Shown here in pieces: positions 60,522 through 64,000 of a stretch of DNA of 64,000 nt. A program made the position numbers and the translations under genes. The DNA lies in contig NC_052020.1 in the NCBI RefSeq assembly GCF_015832195.1, positions 1,426,001-1,490,000 on the forward strand. Direction: 5' to 3'. A model generated the notes under the pieces. That model saw only the letters and a program-made list of their open reading frames with translations. It ran no database searches and had not been told where the DNA came from. This stretch comes from Motacilla alba alba (taxonomy: Eukaryota; Chordata; Aves; Passeriformes; Motacillidae). Positions within the stretch are counted from its first letter, which is position 1; each line of letters starts with the position of its first letter.

Positions 60522-60906
60522 ACCATGGAATGGTATGGGTTTGAAAGGACATTAAAAGGATGTGGGTAGGTACACCTTCCACTAGACCAGGTTGCTCAGG
60601 GCCCCATCCAACCTTGAACACTTTCTAGGGATGAGGCAGCCGCAGCTTCTCTGGGCAACCTGTGCCAGGGCCTCACTGCTCTCACAATAAAGAAATTCCT
60701 CCTAATTTACACCCTAAATCTAACTTCTCTCAGTTTAAAGACATTCCCTTTTGTCCTATCACCATTTGGCTTTTAAAATGTCCTTTTCTAGCCCTCTTGT
60801 AGTCCCTTTAGGCACTGGAAGGTGCTAGAATATCTCCATGAAGCCTTCCCTTCTCCAGGCTGAATAGTCCCAACACTCTTAGCCTTTCCTCAAAGGAGAG
60901 TCAACA
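60522..60906 (-). mobile_element. CR1 LINE 3' end (minus)
   Basis: Reverse complement of the CR1 3' UTR in full order: GGAATGGTATGGGTTTGAAAGG, CTTCCACTAGACCAGGTTGC, CCCCATCCAACCTTGAACAC, TCTCTGGGCAACCTGTGCC, ATTTACACCCTAAATCTAAC, CTTTTGTCCTATCACC, CTTCTCCAGGCTGAATAGTC and CTTAGCCTTTCCTCAAAGG. The CR1 3' terminus is at the left edge and the copy is 5'-truncated on the right. Confidence 0.92.
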
Positions 60907-63359
60907 GTCACTTTCTCCACTTAAAAAAGTGAAGAAAACATTTTTTAATATGTTTCAGCGAAGCACATGATTTTAATCAAAATATCTAAATAAATGAAAT
61001 ACCAATGGGCACATACATCATGTCAGAAATATAACAGGTCTTGCCATGCCAGTATGTATCTATGAAGTAACTCAGATTTGAGCACAGAGAGGAAAACACA
61101 CTGAGCACACAACCATTCAATCTTTCTGCATTTGAGGAAGAAGGACCTAATCCGAAAACCCACACCACATGTGTCTGCAAAGTAGCATTATTACCTATAG
61201 TAACCCTAACAGGCATATTGCATGAGTCTCTAGGAAAAATCCTACATTCCCCCTCTCAAAATATAGCAAAATACACAGAAGTAGCATATACAATATCCTT
61301 CTACTAGAGATATTCTTTTTCCTCTTTAAGCCCTGTGCTCTAATATCCTATGCCTTGTTTTTAATCCCTCAACAGAGCATCATTTGTCTTTTTATCTTGG
61401 GAGATACTGACTTTGAAAGGATGAGGCTTGCTGTCTTCCTCAGTTCGGCCATTAGTGTGTTTTTAGATGCATCCTCACAAGGAGCAGCCGAGTCAGAGCT
61501 CACCAATGTACCTTTGGAGTCCCAGCCGTGCACTGTCAGTGGATTTACTTTTAGGCACCATCTGCTCAGGAGTTTGAGGAGCTGAGAAAGAGGGGGCTGA
61601 CTATCATGACAGCACCAGCTTTGGCAAAGGAACTTCATTCCTTCAGTGAAACCATCCACTTCAAAAGACTTGATGCAAACCATACTTCAACAGCAGCCTC
61701 AGGTCTTTTTCCCTCCCCAAAGAGCACACTTTTCTCAAGCCTTTGATAAAATTTTAACAGTTAAATAACACTGACTAAGCGTTTGTCTCTTTATAGTTTG
61801 AGCAGAAAGTGAACATAAGTCTTTCTGATAGAGTAAAAAGAAAATAGGGCTCGTTTGCTTTCATATTCACAATAAAAATGGCCTGGATGATACAAAAAGA
61901 AGTGATACAGTGGAGCTATCCAAGCTAAATTATTTTGCCAAGGCCCGGTGAAAGCAATGATCACAGAGAAATATGCATTTGCTGCTTAATGAATATAATG
62001 TATAAAAGCAAAAATTCAACATTATTTTCTAAATGTACTGGCAAAAGCATAAGACAAAGGAAATGGATCTTACCTTCCCACAACTAGTGTGTTAATGATC
62101 AAGACCTTTAGCTGGCACAAACTGATTTAGAGCTGGGATTTAACCATATAACTCAGAGTATTTTTTTTCATGGTTCAGCAGCAAAATATGCTCTATCTTT
62201 CTAAAATATGCTCACTTAATTATTTGCTAACATTAAATTAAGCCTAATCTGAGAATTACAATAACAACGACAACAAATACTACAAGGGGTAGTCATTATT
62301 CATTGAAACAATCATGACAAATCATTTGACCTGTTTCAGACTCAAGATCCAAAATTAAATTTTGAGCAATAAGCAGAGGATATGAACAGCTACTAACACA
62401 TGGATGTGAAAATTCTCTGAAGGAAGACCACAAAGCAATAAGAAAATTTTCCTCTAGGATATTTTTACCAGCTGTGAAACTGAATTATCTACTCAGATCT
62501 ACAGCTCAGTGACATGTCTTGTAAAAACTATCCCAGATATTGAAATAGAGCATTGAAATAGTAAGGCAGAGTCCATTCCCATGTCTCTCAATGATCGATT
62601 TATATATATATATATATTTTTTTTTTAAATATGCAATATCTTGTTTGTTAAAAAACCCATCTGTGTTGCAGAGTTTCTGTAAAGATGTTCAGAAGCCACT
62701 TTCCTTGTTCTGATTTCTTATTTATTTATAAGTCAAAGGCAAAGGCCAAAATCTCAGCTGTAGTCTCAAGTGTAAAAAGAATGGATTAATACTTTGAAGA
62801 AGTCTTACACAAGAAACATTAATTTAGACTATTGATTCAAGACTGAGGTTATACTCAACCAGTGAAAAATTACATTATAACAGTTGAGAGGCTAGGTGGC
62901 TCAAAGGCCAACTCTACTTTAGACTCTCCTGTTCTAAAATGAAAGAGCCACTTGTAAAACCAGAATTTTTAACAATGCTTTGGCATCAGGTACATATAAT
63001 TTAACAGCTTTTAAATTACATTTTAATCAGAAAACTGTCTCTTGATCTACAGATCTGTAGTAGAAAAAGGCAGCATGTTTGCCTTTGCATTAAGGTACAC
63101 TGGATGATCTAATTATTTTCTTTTTTGTGGTGCCAAGACTGACTTTCAGCCTGTTTCATTTTAGCTTGCTAAAAATAAAAAATCTTGTACCTTCAGGAAC
63201 CAAACATCAGCATCCTACAGACCTTGTCACTGAATGAGCACCATTACCAAGACATTGCTAATCTTAACCACACACTGGGGGACTAGTTCAAATAAATTCA
63301 GATGCAATGCTATCTATACATGGTGTTCTATGTAACACAGAATTTAATTCTCTGAAGAA
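60907..63359. other. AT-rich sequence; one weak exon candidate
   Basis: No repeats recognised except a (TA)n/poly-T run at 62600-62627. The minus strand at 61504-61581 has acceptor- and donor-like edges and is discussed under findings. Confidence 0.45.
62600..62627. repeat. (TA)n and poly-T
   Basis: About nine TA units followed by nine or ten T. Confidence 0.9.
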
Positions 63360-63365
63360 ACCATG

Positions 63366-63758
63366 TGTCGCCGTGATATTTTCTGAAAAATCCCTTTGCC
63401 AGTATTTTTTCTCCTGAGAAGCTGAAAAGCCTCAGAAGAAATGAAAAACAATAATTATCTGCTGCTGTGGAATGCAACAGGTGCATCTGTGATTGGTCCA
63501 TGCTGATTGTTTCTAATTAATGACCAATCAAAGATGCAGTTGGGTCAGACTCTCTGAGAGTCATGAGCCTTTGTTATTCATTCCTTTCTATTCTTCTCTA
63601 GCCTTCTGATGTATCCTTTCTCTCTATTATTTTAGTATAGTTTTAATATAGCATTTTTAATATAATCTATCTCTTAATATAATAAATCAGCCTTCTGAAA
63701 AATGGAGTCAAGGTTCTCATCTCTTCCCTCGTCCTGGGACCCCTCGAACACAGTCACA
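63366..63758 (+). mobile_element. Solo LTR family A copy 5 (plus) with perfect 6-bp duplication
   Basis: Starts TGTCGCCGTGATATTTTC and ends CGAACACAGTCACA. It is flanked by exact ACCATG at 63360-63365 and 63759-63764. The length is 393 bp. Inner landmarks are GAAAAATCCCTTTGCCAG, TTTCTCCTGAGAAGCTGA, TGATTGGTCCATG, GACCAATCAAAG, a polyadenylation block TAATAAATCAGCC near 63678 and ATGGAGTCAAGG. The 6-bp duplication supports a class II (beta-retrovirus-like) integrase. It defines the family's true ends, which I used to judge the other four copies. Confidence 0.93.
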
Positions 63759-63764
63759 ACCATG

Positions 63765-64000
63765 CATTTACTCCAGGTCTTTGTTCTACAAAATGAAAGT
63801 TCACAGAAGAGCTAAAATAATACAGTTTTAAATCTTTGTTTCTATTTATGTTTTTAAAATATCATTGTATTTGTTTCATATGTTTTGTTTACAACTGTTC
63901 TTGTGGGATGGGAAAACTATATTACGTGTGTTAGGAAAGCTTTCCAGACATTTTGGACAGAAAAAAAAATGCATTGAAATCAGCTGCAATTATACAGCAA
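63765..64000. other. Unannotated AT-rich end of window
   Basis: No feature recognised. Confidence 0.5.

Noticed and set aside
1..64000. Search for tRNA or rRNA genes, CRISPR arrays, intact ERV gag/pol/env or DNA transposons
   Set aside because: None could be supported by eye. The ERV content I recognise is LTR only. A tRNA or profile scan would be needed to exclude short decayed RNA-derived elements.

Overview
This window looks like bird genomic DNA, most likely from a songbird (passerine). It is AT-rich, gene-poor and full of simple repeats. Two signatures support the call. The first is CR1 LINE pieces, with both the 3' UTR consensus and ORF2 linker/RT-like translations. The second is a dense set of degraded endogenous-retrovirus LTRs of types common in songbird genomes. 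I see no bacterial genes, CRISPR arrays, operons or intact mobile-element coding regions. Nearly all open frames of 60-200 codons are chance or repeat-derived.

Layout. 0-8.3 kb is unique AT-rich DNA, probably intron of a minus-strand gene. At 8.37-8.83 kb lies a CpG island with GC boxes. On the minus strand it holds a first coding exon (62 nt, signal-peptide-like, ending at a strong splice donor). This is the only convincing host coding sequence in the window, and I could not name the gene. 10.9-15.3 kb carries a run of LTR fragments. 21.47-25.60 kb is a nested LTR cluster: one minus-strand LTR is split by at least two copies of another LTR family and by further LTRs, and its far part contains a 40-bp minisatellite. 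30.7-32.1 kb is a 1.4-kb LTR with a perfect 5-bp target-site duplication. 33.2-33.85 kb is a third LTR type. 43.3-48.45 kb is a second nested cluster, in which CR1 fragments are interrupted by LTRs. 50.3-51.6 kb holds two or three LTRs. 54.08-55.01 kb is a minus-strand CR1 ORF2 relic with an internal deletion. 60.52-60.91 kb is a CR1 3' tail. 63.37-63.76 kb is a solo LTR with a perfect 6-bp duplication. The remainder is apparently unique intergenic or intronic sequence with microsatellites.

Nothing here forms a working multi-gene system. The informative content is the insertion history (which element sits in which), one promoter/first exon, and several short tandem duplications. Element edges are read by eye and are mostly good to about 10-30 bp. 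They are exact only where a target-site duplication is quoted. I avoid Repbase names because no library search could be run.
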